This document shows positions 44,972 through 54,562 of a DNA stretch of 64,000 nucleotides, piece after piece (the stretch's first letter is position 1; each line of letters opens with the position of its first letter). The position numbers were made by a program, and so were the translations under genes. Where the stretch lies: the NCBI RefSeq assembly GCF_000153825.1, contig NZ_DS022299.1, forward strand, positions 1,204,869 to 1,268,868, written 5' to 3'. Source of the stretch: Synechococcus sp. RS9916. GTDB taxonomy: Bacteria; Cyanobacteriota; Cyanobacteriia; PCC-6307; Cyanobiaceae. The notes below the pieces were generated by a model. That model ran no database searches. It was given only the letters and a program-made list of their open reading frames with translations, and was not told the DNA's origin.

Positions 44972-45781
44972 TTAGCGCACCAACTGATCGTTAAGTTTGA
45001 GTTGAGGGAGTCCACTCAGTGGCCCCCGCCAGAACAATTCCGGCTGAATCGGTGTGAGCGACGGAGCATTGGTCTCGATCTGGGCCACATCGGTGGGCCA
45101 GTCCCGAGGTCCATCGCCTCCTGATTCCAAATCCACCACGGCCTCACCCGCGAGCCAGTAGTAGGTGCGGCCGCGGGGGTCCTGGCGAGGGCTGAACTGT
45201 TCGTCGTAGCGACGAACCGACAAGCGCGTCCAACGCAGCGGCCCCATGGTGTCGGGCTTGCAGGGGGGCAGGTTGAGATTGAGCAGCAGGTTCTCCGGCC
45301 AACCGTCACGCAGCGCTGATTCGGCCACATCCAGAGCCAATTCACCAGCACCTTCGAACTGTCGCCACTGAAAACAGGCGCTACTCACCGCCATGGCAGG
45401 GAGTCCCTCCAATGTTCCCTCCATCGCCGCGGCCACCGTGCCCGAGCAGAACACATCCGTGCCGAGATTGGGACCATGATTGATGCCCGAGAGCACCAGA
45501 TCAGGTGGAGTCTCCATCAGCTCGAACAGGGCCAGCTTCATGCAATCGGCTGGCGTGCCGCTGCAGGCCCAGGCCGTCACCCCCTGGCCAAACAACTGAT
45601 CCGCCCGTTCAGCCCGAATCGGTTGCTGCAGGGTGAGGCCATGGCCGGTGGCGGAGCGTTCCTGATCCGGGCAGACAACGGACACCTGATGGCCGCGAGC
45701 AGCCGCTGCCAGGGCCAAAGCTTTGATGCCATCGGCAAACACGCCGTCGTCATTGCTAATCAGGATCCGCAGCGGGGCCAT
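44972..45781 (-). CDS. surE: 5'-nucleotidase SurE
   Basis: 269 aa metal-dependent nucleotide 5'-phosphatase. Seen: [14 protein letters not shown] with the metal-binding Asp pair, [26 protein letters not shown], and [28 protein letters not shown]. Full length. Divergent from pheS with about 73 bp between. Confidence 0.95.
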   Translation of the reverse strand: MAPLRILISNDDGVFADGIKALALAAAARGHQVSVVCPDQERSATGHGLTLQQPIRAERADQLFGQGVTAWACSGTPADCMKLALFELMETPPDLVLSGINHGPNLGTDVFCSGTVAAAMEGTLEGLPAMAVSSACFQWRQFEGAGELALDVAESALRDGWPENLLLNLNLPPCKPDTMGPLRWTRLSVRRYDEQFSPRQDPRGRTYYWLAGEAVVDLESGGDGPRDWPTDVAQIETNAPSLTPIQPELFWRGPLSGLPQLKLNDQLVR

Positions 45782-45854
45782 GGCATGCCGGAGGGGTCTG
45801 CAGGGAACCTAAGCGTCACGGCTGCCTACAGTCAGTCGCTGTGATCCCGAAGCC

Positions 45855-46862
45855 GTGAGCGCCACCGTGTCACTTCAGCAGCTCACCGAGCAGTTGGAGG
45901 CCCTGGAAAAAGAGGCTGCAGCTGAAATTGCCGCTGCTGCTGATGCTGAAGCCCTTGAACAACTTCGGGTCAGCCTGCTGGGTAAAAAAGGGCGTTTGTC
46001 CGCTGTGCTCGGAGCCATGGGCAAACTGCCTGGCAATGAGCGCCCGGTGGTGGGTCAACGGGCCAACGTACTTAAAACCCAGGTGCAGGCCCTACTGAGT
46101 GAGCGCCTGCAGGCGGTGAAAGCGGCGGCTCTCGACGCCAAGATTGCTCGCGAAACCCTGGATGTGACGGCGGCGGCGTCCGGAGTGCCGGTCGGTCACC
46201 GGCATCCATTAATTACCACCACCGAAGAAATCGTCGATCTGTTCTGCGGCCTGGGTTATCGGGTGGTGGAAGGGCCTGAAGTGGAAACCGACCACTACAA
46301 CTTCACGGCCCTCAACATCCCGCCCGATCACCCGGCAAGGGACATGCAGGACACCTTCTACCTGAAGGACAACCTGCTGCTGCGTACACACACCTCTCCG
46401 GTGCAGATTCGTCAGCTGGAGCAGACCCCACCCCCGGTGCGCATCGTGGCTCCCGGTCGCGTGTATCGCCGCGATGCAGTCGATGCCACCCATTCACCGG
46501 TGTTTCACCAAGTGGAGGTGCTGGCGATTGATGAGGGGCTCGATTTCAGTCACCTGCGCGGCACGGTGATGGCCTTCCTCAAGGCCTTCTTCGGCGATCT
46601 ACCTGTTCGCTTCCGGGCAAGCTATTTCCCCTTTACCGAGCCATCGGCCGAAGTCGATGTGCAATGGCGGGGACGCTGGCTAGAAGTGATGGGTTGCGGC
46701 ATGGTCGACCCCGCCGTGCTGGAGGGCATGGGGCTGGATCCTGAGCGTTACAGCGGCTTTGCTGCAGGCCTTGGAGTCGAACGGTTCTGCATGGTGCGCC
46801 ACGGGATTGATGACATCCGCCGTCTCTACACAAGCGATCTACGCTTCCTCGAGCAGTTCTGA
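45855..46862 (+). CDS. pheS: phenylalanine--tRNA ligase alpha subunit
   Basis: 335 aa, GTG start. N-terminal coiled coil (to about residue 85, [18 protein letters not shown]), then the class II core: [21 protein letters not shown], motif 2 region [31 protein letters not shown], and motif 3 [24 protein letters not shown]. pheT is not adjacent. Confidence 0.95.
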   Translation: MSATVSLQQLTEQLEALEKEAAAEIAAAADAEALEQLRVSLLGKKGRLSAVLGAMGKLPGNERPVVGQRANVLKTQVQALLSERLQAVKAAALDAKIARETLDVTAAASGVPVGHRHPLITTTEEIVDLFCGLGYRVVEGPEVETDHYNFTALNIPPDHPARDMQDTFYLKDNLLLRTHTSPVQIRQLEQTPPPVRIVAPGRVYRRDAVDATHSPVFHQVEVLAIDEGLDFSHLRGTVMAFLKAFFGDLPVRFRASYFPFTEPSAEVDVQWRGRWLEVMGCGMVDPAVLEGMGLDPERYSGFAAGLGVERFCMVRHGIDDIRRLYTSDLRFLEQF

Positions 46863-46967
46863 GCGGCATTCGCTGTTCACCCCTTGATGCCATTCACACC
46901 TCGCGGAGATTCAGCCGATCTTTGTTGGCAAATCTAGGCAGTTTGCTTAAACAGGAGATTTAAGTGA

Positions 46968-47582
46968 ATGTCGATGGCACGTCTTGGATGGCGACTGACG
47001 GCCTTGGCGACCCTCGTGATTTTGGCGGGTCTCGGGGTTCATTTTGGGGTCTCCGGTTGGACGTCGACGTCAGTCAAAGCAGGAATCGATGCCACTGGCC
47101 GTAGCTCGCTGGCTCTTTTTTCGATTGCTTTTGTCGCTTCCAGTGTGCATCGTCTCTGGCCTTCATCGCTCAGCCAATGGATGCTTCAAAACAGACGTTG
47201 GATTGGGTTGAGTTTTGCCTCTTCACACGCGATTCATCTAGTGCTCATCATTGCAATGTCGTTCGACTTCCCTGATCCGTTCTTGAGTGGGCAGCCCGCC
47301 GGGAAGTGGCTGTTGGGTGGTATTGGGTACCTCTTTGTGGCCCTGATGGCGATGACCTCATCCAATGCCGCCCAACATTGGATGGGCATGAAGCACTGGA
47401 AGCGCTTGCATTTGATTGGTTCTTATTGGCTTTGGGCTCAATTTTTTCTCACCTATGTGAGCCATATCAAGAAAGGACCTGCTGACTTTTACGCCCCTTT
47501 CCTTATCTTCACAATGGCTCTATTAGTAATCCGCTGGGCTGGTCACGTCAGGCCCAAGAGGCCCTTGAGCCCTGTTGGCTGA
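46968..47582 (+). CDS. ferric-reductase-like heme membrane protein (MsrQ/YedZ type)
   Basis: 204 aa with five or six membrane segments. Histidines at fixed spacing in hydrophobic helices (HRLWPSSL, SSHAIHLVLII, MKHWKRLHLIGSYWLW, YVSHIKKG) suit b-type heme ligands of the ferric-reductase-like domain seen in MsrQ (YedZ). No MsrP partner is adjacent. AGGAG precedes the ATG by about 10 nt. G+C is lower than in flanking pheS, as for the next gene. Confidence 0.7.
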   Translation: MSMARLGWRLTALATLVILAGLGVHFGVSGWTSTSVKAGIDATGRSSLALFSIAFVASSVHRLWPSSLSQWMLQNRRWIGLSFASSHAIHLVLIIAMSFDFPDPFLSGQPAGKWLLGGIGYLFVALMAMTSSNAAQHWMGMKHWKRLHLIGSYWLWAQFFLTYVSHIKKGPADFYAPFLIFTMALLVIRWAGHVRPKRPLSPVG

Positions 47583-47698
47583 TCCGCTTCCAAGGGGGCA
47601 ACGATCAGCAACGCAGCCAGCTCTGGTGCAGTGAGATGCGCTCATCAGTCCAACAATCAGCGGAATCCCATCAAGACATTCTTGATTGAGGCCGACCA

Positions 47699-49711
47699 TT
47701 AGAACTTTGGCTTGCGCACTGGACCCATCAAGGGGTTTTGAACCGGTCCGGCAACGCCATAGGTCACAACGAATCCTTGGCCCCCTCCAAAGGTGGAGGT
47801 GCGTCCCTGATAGGTGGGGTTGATGACCACTTCACCATTGAACCAGTTGTTGGCGCTCCAAAGGTTCCCAGCGTCATCAACGATCACATCGGTGGTCATT
47901 TGAATAACGCCACTTTGGTAGTTGTGAATAACATCCCCGGTGGTTTTTCCTGCGGGGCAATTGGCGGGCTTGACGCCACAGATGTGAGTCAAGCTTTGAC
48001 CATAGAGATTGCCAACCCAGACATTGTCATTGCCGTCGATTGTCACACCCCAGGGGATATAAGCGGTGCCTTTGGAGATGTCTTGCTTGACAACTTTCAT
48101 CTCGGGTGAAATCAGCCCCACCATGCCAGTTTGCGTGATACTGGGGTTAGCTAGAAGGTATTCGGCACCGGCCTCAAACTCCTCCATGATGGTTTTGGGT
48201 TGCGGTGCATTGGCGGGGATGTTGGGCGGCATTTTCGCACCGGGAGGCAGTGCCCCTTGAGGAGAATTGGATTGCTGGGCAATCCATACATGCCCTGTTG
48301 AGTCAACGGCAACACCGCGTCCCCCAAGGTTCACTTCGATCGTTTTGGCCTGATCCGGAGCGTCCCCAGGAAACACGGTGAGTCTGTTGTTGTAACTGCT
48401 GGTAACCCACACTCTGTTCTGTGCATCAACGGCGACACCGAAAGGTGCTTGGAGGCCATCAATTGTGATTCGTTTCCCTTGGGTGTAATCACCACCGGGG
48501 AAATGAATCATGTGGTTAGCCGTGTTGTCGGCAATCCAAACGTCTCCGTTGGCGGCTGTGGCGACGCCCTGAAGCTGTCCCACTTCTCCATCAATGGTGG
48601 CTGGCCCGAGGGCTTTGCCGTCGTTGAGGTCGAACACCCCGACCATGTTGTTGAACGCACCAACCCAGGCGTATTTCTCTGAGACGCCGGTTCCCCAGCC
48701 CACACCGTTGATGCCTTGGCCGTTGTAACCGCTAATTGCTGGTGAGAGGGGTGTGCCACCGGGGCTGAAGTGGGTCACGCCTCCGCCGATGTTGTTCACC
48801 ACACCGGATTGCGAGCCCGGCATCCAGTTGGTTCCACTCCACATGCTTCCTTTTCCGTCAAACATCAACTTCCCGAGCCCTAAAGCACCGCCACCGTTAA
48901 AAACCAGGGAAAGTGAAAAGCTTTTGGGTTGAAACAGCAGATAGGGGGCAGTTGCAGTTGTGCGCAGCTGTGTTGCTTTGTTGATCGGGTAGGAGCTTTG
49001 GAACAGTTGATAGAGCGCGCCGGCGTTCTTCCAGGGTTGACGGGCAATGGACGTCATTGCCGAGAGTGTGTTCTCTGAACCTGTTAGGGAAAGCAGCTGA
49101 TCGCACGCTTGAGATTGCTGCGGTTGCCCGCACAAAGCAATCAGGTCTGAGAGCACATTCATCCGAGCTGCAGTCTCGGAATTCAGCAGGTTGGTGCTCT
49201 TCAGCAACGTTGCTCCAAAGCGGCCCGTGCTCTGGTCCACCAGGTTTTCCACTTGGCTCGAACCGATCGTTAAGGCGCTTTGGCTTCCTTCCAACGCGGT
49301 GCCTTCAAGCAGCTGAGCATTGGGCCAAACCGAACCAACGGTTGTGAGCTCGTTGATGGCCACCTGCTGATGCTCATCCCCGCCGAGCACTGTGAGCATG
49401 GTGAGTTGGTCGGCGCTGGATCCGCCGATGTCGCCCCCCTCGGCCACGAGGTAGTGGATGACCCCTGGCGTGGCTCGAACCTTGACGCTGAACGCCCCGC
49501 TTTTGTTCGAGCGCTGGGTGCTCAGTTGTTTGGGGAATTGCCCCGCCTGGGTTTGCCAGAGGGTGATGGATGAGCCGCTCACCGGCTGGCCCTTCAGGGA
49601 GATCTGGCCGTTCAATATTGAGTGCCCTCGGGCTTCGACAGACCCTGTTGCTGTCCCAACAGCCAATGCACTCAGGGCGAGGGCTTGTCCAAGCGTTTTG
49701 AAGGCGTTCAT
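47699..49711 (-). CDS. exported NHL-repeat beta-propeller protein
   Basis: 670 aa with a signal peptide (LGQALALSALAVGTATGSVEA). Residues about 30-110 form a carboxypeptidase-regulatory-like or Ig-like domain (ILNGQISLKGQPVSGSSITLW). From about residue 270 onwards, NHL/SMP-30-like blades repeat as GVATAANGDVWIADNTAN, GVAVDAQNRVWVTSSYNN, GVAVDSTGHVWIAQQSN, GVTIDGNDNVWVGNLYG and VDDAGNLWSANNW. Probably an extracellular or periplasmic binding or lyase-like protein; substrate unknown. Convergent with the heme membrane protein (116 bp between stops). Confidence 0.75.
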   Translation of the reverse strand: MNAFKTLGQALALSALAVGTATGSVEARGHSILNGQISLKGQPVSGSSITLWQTQAGQFPKQLSTQRSNKSGAFSVKVRATPGVIHYLVAEGGDIGGSSADQLTMLTVLGGDEHQQVAINELTTVGSVWPNAQLLEGTALEGSQSALTIGSSQVENLVDQSTGRFGATLLKSTNLLNSETAARMNVLSDLIALCGQPQQSQACDQLLSLTGSENTLSAMTSIARQPWKNAGALYQLFQSSYPINKATQLRTTATAPYLLFQPKSFSLSLVFNGGGALGLGKLMFDGKGSMWSGTNWMPGSQSGVVNNIGGGVTHFSPGGTPLSPAISGYNGQGINGVGWGTGVSEKYAWVGAFNNMVGVFDLNDGKALGPATIDGEVGQLQGVATAANGDVWIADNTANHMIHFPGGDYTQGKRITIDGLQAPFGVAVDAQNRVWVTSSYNNRLTVFPGDAPDQAKTIEVNLGGRGVAVDSTGHVWIAQQSNSPQGALPPGAKMPPNIPANAPQPKTIMEEFEAGAEYLLANPSITQTGMVGLISPEMKVVKQDISKGTAYIPWGVTIDGNDNVWVGNLYGQSLTHICGVKPANCPAGKTTGDVIHNYQSGVIQMTTDVIVDDAGNLWSANNWFNGEVVINPTYQGRTSTFGGGQGFVVTYGVAGPVQNPLMGPVRKPKF

Positions 49712-49939
49712 GGACGTTGGTGCTTTTTTGCTTTCTAGGCAGACATAAAAATTTGGTCAGTACTTCGATTGAGATCACGGACCTTTGGAGTCAGGCCAAG
49801 CCCCATCAGCTGACTTGGTCGGTGGTTGTCTGCGATCAATGCCCCAGATCGGATGATTTGCCCCTCTCCGGTTCGCTTTAAGGGTCGGAAAGCTGACGTT
49901 TGCCGCAGCTGTGGTGACCATCGGAGTGGTCACCATTCC

Positions 49940-51595
49940 ATGGAACGCGGCATGTCTGTGCTCTCGGTGTTTGACGGCTCCGCGCGGGCTTTGGAGATCG
50001 TCAAAATCGTGTCGCGGCACGAATGGTCGTTTCTGAGTCAGCTGCTGGGGCGGGGCGACAGCACGGAAACCCGGCTGCCGTTGCCGTCGGTGCTTTGCAA
50101 CCTGCTCACCGACCTGGGGCCGGTGTACGTGAAGCTCGGGCAACTGCTGAGCACCCGTCCTGATCTGCTGTCGGACGACTACATCAGCGCACTCAGTCGC
50201 TTGCAGGCGGATGTGCCCCCGGTGGCCTGGAAGGAGGTGAAGCCCTACCTGAGGCGGGAGCTCGGCAAGCCGATCGATCAGTGTTTTGCCCACTTCCAGA
50301 GCAAGCCGATTGCGGCCGGCAGCGTGGGGCAGGTGTACGGCGCCACCTTGCCCCAAGGCTTGAAGGTGGCGGTGAAGGTGCTGCGGCCTGGGATCGAAGA
50401 CCAGGTCAAGGAAGATGGCCGTTTGCTGCGCAAGATTGCGGCGCTCGCAGCCTCCACATCCCTCGGCAGCCAAGTGGATTTTGTGGGGCTGGCGGATCAG
50501 GTGTTGGCGGCTTTGGAGCGGGAATTGGATTTCCGCATTGAGGCGGAGAACACCAAGCGCTTGCAACGCTGTTTGGAGCAATCAGCGTTTGTGCCCTCGG
50601 GTCAATTGCGGCTGCCCCATGTGGTCGACAACCTCTCGGGGCAGCGGGTGCTGGTGCTGGAGTGGATTGAGGGGGAACCCATCCTCACGCCTGCGGCACG
50701 AACGGCCTTGAAGAACGGCCCTGGAGTGGAGGCCACCACCAAGGCGTTGTTGGGAGCGTTTGTGGAGCAGTATTTCGTGGAGGGTTTCTTCCACGCTGAT
50801 CCCCATCCCGGCAATCTCAAGGTGCTGAGCGACGGCAGTGTGATCCTTCTCGATGCCGGCATGGTGGGCGTGTTCGATCCCCGCACCCGCGCCAATTTGC
50901 TCGACCTGGTGCTGGCCCTGATCAATCAGGATGCGGCCCGTGCCACCGATCTCCTGGAGCAGATCGCGCCGCCGGCTCAAGCTGTGAAGGTCGATCGGCA
51001 ACATCTCCAGCGTCAACTGGATCAGCTGATTGCCAGCAACTTCTCCAAGCCCTTGGAAGAACTCAATTTCGCCCTCTTCCTGGCGAACTTGCTGCAATTG
51101 GCGAACCGCGCAGGTTTGCGGGTTCCAGGAACGATGGGTTTGTTTGTGAAGTCGGTCACCAATTTGGAGGGGGTGGGTTGCACTCTCAATCCCGCCTTCA
51201 GCTTCACCGGTGAGATGCAGCCTCTGGTGGCCCAGTTGCTGGCTCGTTCCGTGATGCTCCCTCAGGAGCGTTTGATGCAGTTCGGTCTTGATCTGCGCAA
51301 CCTGTCGCTGGATTCGCCCCGTCAGCTCAGCCAGCTGTTGCGGCGTTTCAGCAGTGACGACCTCACCTTTGCCCTGCAGTTGGAGGGGTTGGAATCACTG
51401 CGCAAAACCCTGGATCGCCTGTCGCAGCGCGTTTCTCTAGCGATTTTAGTGGCGGCCCTGTTGCTCAGTGCCACATTGATGGCATCCCTGGCCCAGCAGG
51501 ACCTGCTTCGTGACGTGAGCGAAGGGCTATTCATCGGAGCCAACCTGTTTGGTTTGTGGTTGCTGGTGTCGTTGTTGCGCTCCAATCGCCGATGA
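49940..51595 (+). CDS. ABC1/UbiB-family atypical kinase
   Basis: About 551 aa from the ATG at 49940 (alternative 49952, MSVLSVFDGSA); the frame upstream looks non-coding. Seen: KxGQ motif VKLGQLLSTRPDLLSDDY, Ala-rich loop AAGSVGQVYGA, VAVKVLRPG, ELDFRIEAENTKR, catalytic FFHADPHPGNL, and metal-binding LLDAGMVG. C-terminal pair of membrane helices (LAILVAALLLSATLMASL, GANLFGLWLLVSLL). Cyanobacterial and plastid relatives act in prenylquinone metabolism and stress. Confidence 0.9.
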   Translation: MERGMSVLSVFDGSARALEIVKIVSRHEWSFLSQLLGRGDSTETRLPLPSVLCNLLTDLGPVYVKLGQLLSTRPDLLSDDYISALSRLQADVPPVAWKEVKPYLRRELGKPIDQCFAHFQSKPIAAGSVGQVYGATLPQGLKVAVKVLRPGIEDQVKEDGRLLRKIAALAASTSLGSQVDFVGLADQVLAALERELDFRIEAENTKRLQRCLEQSAFVPSGQLRLPHVVDNLSGQRVLVLEWIEGEPILTPAARTALKNGPGVEATTKALLGAFVEQYFVEGFFHADPHPGNLKVLSDGSVILLDAGMVGVFDPRTRANLLDLVLALINQDAARATDLLEQIAPPAQAVKVDRQHLQRQLDQLIASNFSKPLEELNFALFLANLLQLANRAGLRVPGTMGLFVKSVTNLEGVGCTLNPAFSFTGEMQPLVAQLLARSVMLPQERLMQFGLDLRNLSLDSPRQLSQLLRRFSSDDLTFALQLEGLESLRKTLDRLSQRVSLAILVAALLLSATLMASLAQQDLLRDVSEGLFIGANLFGLWLLVSLLRSNRR

Positions 51596-51669
51596 CTCCC
51601 GTTGGCCGGTGTTCAGACAGCACTGAGGGTCTCTCATAAACTGCCTGAGATGCGTTCAGGTCTCGATCG

Positions 51670-52590
51670 GTGCCCAAAGTTGGACTGATCGTGAATGACG
51701 GCAAGCCACTGGCCGTGGAAACGGCCAAGCTGATTCAGGACCGTCTGGAAACCGGCGGACACAGCGTGGTTCGCGCCAGCAGTTCGGGGGGCATGGTGGG
51801 GTTTGCCAACCCCGACCAGCACCTGCGCATGCTCGGCTACAACGCCTGCGTGCCCGAAGGGTTTGATCCCGCCATGGCCCTCGCGATCGTGCTGGGGGGA
51901 GATGGCACGGTGCTGTCTGCGGCCCGGCAAACCGCTCCGGTAGGGGTGCCGATTCTCACGATCAACACGGGCCACCTGGGTTTTCTGGCCGAGGCCTACC
52001 TCGACAATCTCGACCAAGCCCTCGAGCAGATCCTCAACGAGCAGTGGACGATCGAAGAACGCGCCAACCTGGTGGTGAGCGTGATGCGCGGTGACCAGCG
52101 GCGATGGGAAGCACTCTGTCTGAACGAGATGGCCCTGCACCGGGAGCCGCTCACAAGCATGTGCCACTTCGAGATCGCCATTGGCCGCCACGCACCAGTG
52201 GACATCTCCGCCGATGGCGTGATTCTTTCAACCCCCACAGGCTCCACCGCCTATGCACTGAGTGCGGGCGGGCCAGTGATCACGCCCGAGTGTCCCGTGC
52301 TGCAACTGACGCCGATCGCCCCCCACTCCCTGGCCTCAAGAGCGCTGGTGTTCAGCGACCTGGAGCCGGTGACGGTGTTTCCCGCGACCCCCGAGCGGCT
52401 GATCATGGTGGTGGATGGCAGCGCCGGTTGTTACGTCTGGCCGGAAGACCGTGTGCTGATTCGCCGCAGTGACCATCCGGTGCGCTTCGTCCGTCTTGCG
52501 GATCATGAGTTCTTCCAGGTGCTGCGCAACAAGCTGGGATGGGGTTTACCCCATGTGGCCAAACCGGATGCCCCGAAGTCGGAGCCATGA
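51670..52590 (+). CDS. nadK: NAD kinase
   Basis: 306 aa, GTG start ([20 protein letters not shown]). Seen: [37 protein letters not shown], and [16 protein letters not shown]. Provides NADP+ for photosynthetic reduction. The regulator that follows overlaps its stop by 4 bp, so both are on one message. Confidence 0.95.
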   Translation: MPKVGLIVNDGKPLAVETAKLIQDRLETGGHSVVRASSSGGMVGFANPDQHLRMLGYNACVPEGFDPAMALAIVLGGDGTVLSAARQTAPVGVPILTINTGHLGFLAEAYLDNLDQALEQILNEQWTIEERANLVVSVMRGDQRRWEALCLNEMALHREPLTSMCHFEIAIGRHAPVDISADGVILSTPTGSTAYALSAGGPVITPECPVLQLTPIAPHSLASRALVFSDLEPVTVFPATPERLIMVVDGSAGCYVWPEDRVLIRRSDHPVRFVRLADHEFFQVLRNKLGWGLPHVAKPDAPKSEP

Positions 52591-53273
52591 ATACCCCTGT
52601 GAATGCCGTGCTGCTGGTGGGGGCCCAGGCGGTTGAGCTGGCACCCAGGCTCGAGGCCTCCGGCTACCACCCCCTCGACTGGAGTGCGGGGGCAGCAGCG
52701 TGCAGTCCGGTGCCGGGGGCTGGCCCGTCTGTGGCGATCGTGGCCGCCGACCAAGCGGAGTTAATCCCCGGACTTCGCGCCCAGTTCGGATCCTTTCCCA
52801 TCCTTCTGGACGTGAAGACGGACACGGTGGAGGGCCGTGAACTGTGCCTGAACGCCGGTGCCAATGATTTCTGGCTCTCGAGCCTGGGCATCAGCGATCT
52901 GCTGCAGCGGTTGCGGCTCCACATGAGCATTCAGCAGACCAGCGGTCGCGCCCGAAGCCTGCTGCAAGTCGCTGATCTTTGCGTTGACCCCAGCTGCCGG
53001 CAGGTCCGCCGCGGAAGACGTCCGGTGGCTTTGACCGCCCGTGAATACGCGTTGCTGATGCTGCTGTTCAGCCGCGTCGGCCAGGTGGTCGCGAGAGATC
53101 AAATCCTGTCTGAGGTCTGGAACGACGACCAGGGCATGTCGAGCAACGTGATTGAGGTGTATGTGCGTTACCTGCGCCAAAAACTCGAGCAGGGCGGTGA
53201 AAAACGCCTGATTCACACCATTCGTGGTCGCGGTTACAGCCTGAGTGATGGCATCCCCTCTCTCACCCCATGA
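52587..53273 (+). CDS. OmpR-type regulator with degenerate receiver domain
   Basis: 228 aa from the ATG at 52587. The C-terminal winged helix is canonical ([45 protein letters not shown]). The N-terminal about 110 residues keep the receiver layout, including NAGANDFW in place of DAGADDY. The usual acidic pocket and phospho-Asp strand reads [10 protein letters not shown], and the KP motif is missing (SSLGISDLL). Phosphorylation is therefore doubtful and the protein may be controlled otherwise. It overlaps nadK and the following DUF192 gene by 4 bp each. Confidence 0.8.
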   Translation: MNTPVNAVLLVGAQAVELAPRLEASGYHPLDWSAGAAACSPVPGAGPSVAIVAADQAELIPGLRAQFGSFPILLDVKTDTVEGRELCLNAGANDFWLSSLGISDLLQRLRLHMSIQQTSGRARSLLQVADLCVDPSCRQVRRGRRPVALTAREYALLMLLFSRVGQVVARDQILSEVWNDDQGMSSNVIEVYVRYLRQKLEQGGEKRLIHTIRGRGYSLSDGIPSLTP

Positions 53274-53890
53274 GCACGGCTGAGCTCTCCAGACACCACG
53301 GCATCCCTGCCCAACTGGTGACAACGGTCTTGGCTGGGCTGTGCTTTGTCGCGCCGCGCATAGGTCACGCCGAAACACTGCTGACCCAGGCCCCCACCCC
53401 CCAGATGCTGCCGATCGAAGCGCGGTGGTGCCTGGACTCCAGCACCACCCATCAGGCGCCCGTTTGCATTGCCCTGGAGGTGGCCGACAACCACAACAAA
53501 CGCAGACTCGGATTAATGCATCGGCCGCCGCTGCCACCCCAACGCGGCATGTGGTTTGACTTCCAAAAGGCCGCCCCGATCAGCATGTGGATGCTGAACA
53601 CACCGGCCTCGCTCGACATGGTGTTCGTCCGCGACGGTGCCGTCGTGGCCGTGGAAGCACGATGCCCACCCTGTCGGGCGATTCCCTGCCCCAGCTACTT
53701 CGCCGACCGCGATCGCGACGGTAGCCCCGATCCTGTGGATGGGGTGATCGAACTGGGTGCTGGAGAGGCCGCCCGGCTCGGGATTGACGTGGGCGATGGG
53801 GTGTCGATTGAACGGCTTCAGCGATCACGCATGAAGCGGCACCCTGAACGCCCTGGGCAGACGCAGCCCGATTACTCCTTGCGGCAATAA
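53270..53890 (+). CDS. exported DUF192 protein
   Basis: 206 aa. N-terminal signal (PAQLVTTVLAGLCFVAPRIGHA), then DUF192: RRLGLMHRPPLPPQRGMWFDF, ISMWMLNTPASLDMVFVR, VVAVEARCPPCRAIPCPSY, and VIELGAGEAARLGIDVGDGV. Three to four cysteines sit in the middle loop. An Asp-rich DRDRDGSPDPVDG insert may bind calcium. Function of the family unknown. Start overlaps the regulator stop. Confidence 0.82.
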   Translation: MSTAELSRHHGIPAQLVTTVLAGLCFVAPRIGHAETLLTQAPTPQMLPIEARWCLDSSTTHQAPVCIALEVADNHNKRRLGLMHRPPLPPQRGMWFDFQKAAPISMWMLNTPASLDMVFVRDGAVVAVEARCPPCRAIPCPSYFADRDRDGSPDPVDGVIELGAGEAARLGIDVGDGVSIERLQRSRMKRHPERPGQTQPDYSLRQ

Positions 53891-54117
53891 CCGCCTCCGA
53901 TGTCGCCCCAACCCGACGGACAACGACCGCCTTTTGATGGTTGAACCGTGTAGGTCATGAGGCCAAGGGTGCTGCAGGTGTCCTTGGCAGTGTCGACGTA
54001 ACCCATGGGGCAATCGGCCTGGCGCTTGGGAACCACGCGCTGGGCCAAGGCATGGGAGAGATCACCAGCGACGTCGAAAGCAGCGATGAGACAGGCACCG
54101 GCCATGACTTTCATCAT
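53872..54117 (-). CDS. small exported Cys-rich protein
   Basis: 81 aa from the ATG at 54117 (alternatives one and four codons later). Signal-like N-terminus (MKVMAGACLIAAFDVAGDLS), then two similar Cys units: DCPMGYVDTAKDTCS and RCPSGWGDIGGGYCRKE. Paired CPxGW/Y...C motifs suggest disulfides outside the cytoplasm. Convergent with DUF192, with a 19 bp overlap of the ends. No named family recognised. Confidence 0.65.
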   Translation of the reverse strand: MMKVMAGACLIAAFDVAGDLSHALAQRVVPKRQADCPMGYVDTAKDTCSTLGLMTYTVQPSKGGRCPSGWGDIGGGYCRKE

Positions 54118-54213
54118 TGGGCGCCTGCACTGGAGCACTGCAACTTCAACGAATCGATGACGTTACGTTAGGCAGACCAAGCCATCCAAACTGCATCCAA
54201 GCTGCGACAAAAC

Positions 54214-54498
54214 ATGGCTGCGACTCTGCTAAGCACCAAAGACATCGAGGCCCTCAACCAGAGACTGCCCAACTGGAGCGTGGTGGATGGCCACTTGGAG
54301 CGCTCCTGGAGCTTCCCCAATTTCGTGCAGGCCTGGGGATTCATGAATCAGGTGGCCCTGATCGCCCAGGCCATGGATCACCACCCCAACTGGAGCAACG
54401 TCTACGGGTCCGTCACCATCCGCCTGAACACGCACGACCTGGGAGGGCTCTCCAACCTCGACGTCACCCTGGCCGAACGCATCGACCAACTGGACTAA
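54214..54498 (+). CDS. phhB: pterin-4-alpha-carbinolamine dehydratase
   Basis: 94 aa. PCD/DCoH fold: LNQRLPNWSVVDGHLERSW, then the active-site motif MDHHPNWSNVYGSVTIRLNTHDLGG with three conserved histidines. Recycles tetrahydropterin in organisms with aromatic hydroxylases; in cyanobacteria it is often present without a known partner. It is followed 64 bp later by the COG0523 GTPase. Confidence 0.93.
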   Translation: MAATLLSTKDIEALNQRLPNWSVVDGHLERSWSFPNFVQAWGFMNQVALIAQAMDHHPNWSNVYGSVTIRLNTHDLGGLSNLDVTLAERIDQLD

Positions 54499-54562
54499 AG
54501 CCTGCCAGCATGGTGGGCTGGAACCGCGCCCGTGGCGGCGCCGTCGTCACCCCTCCACACCC

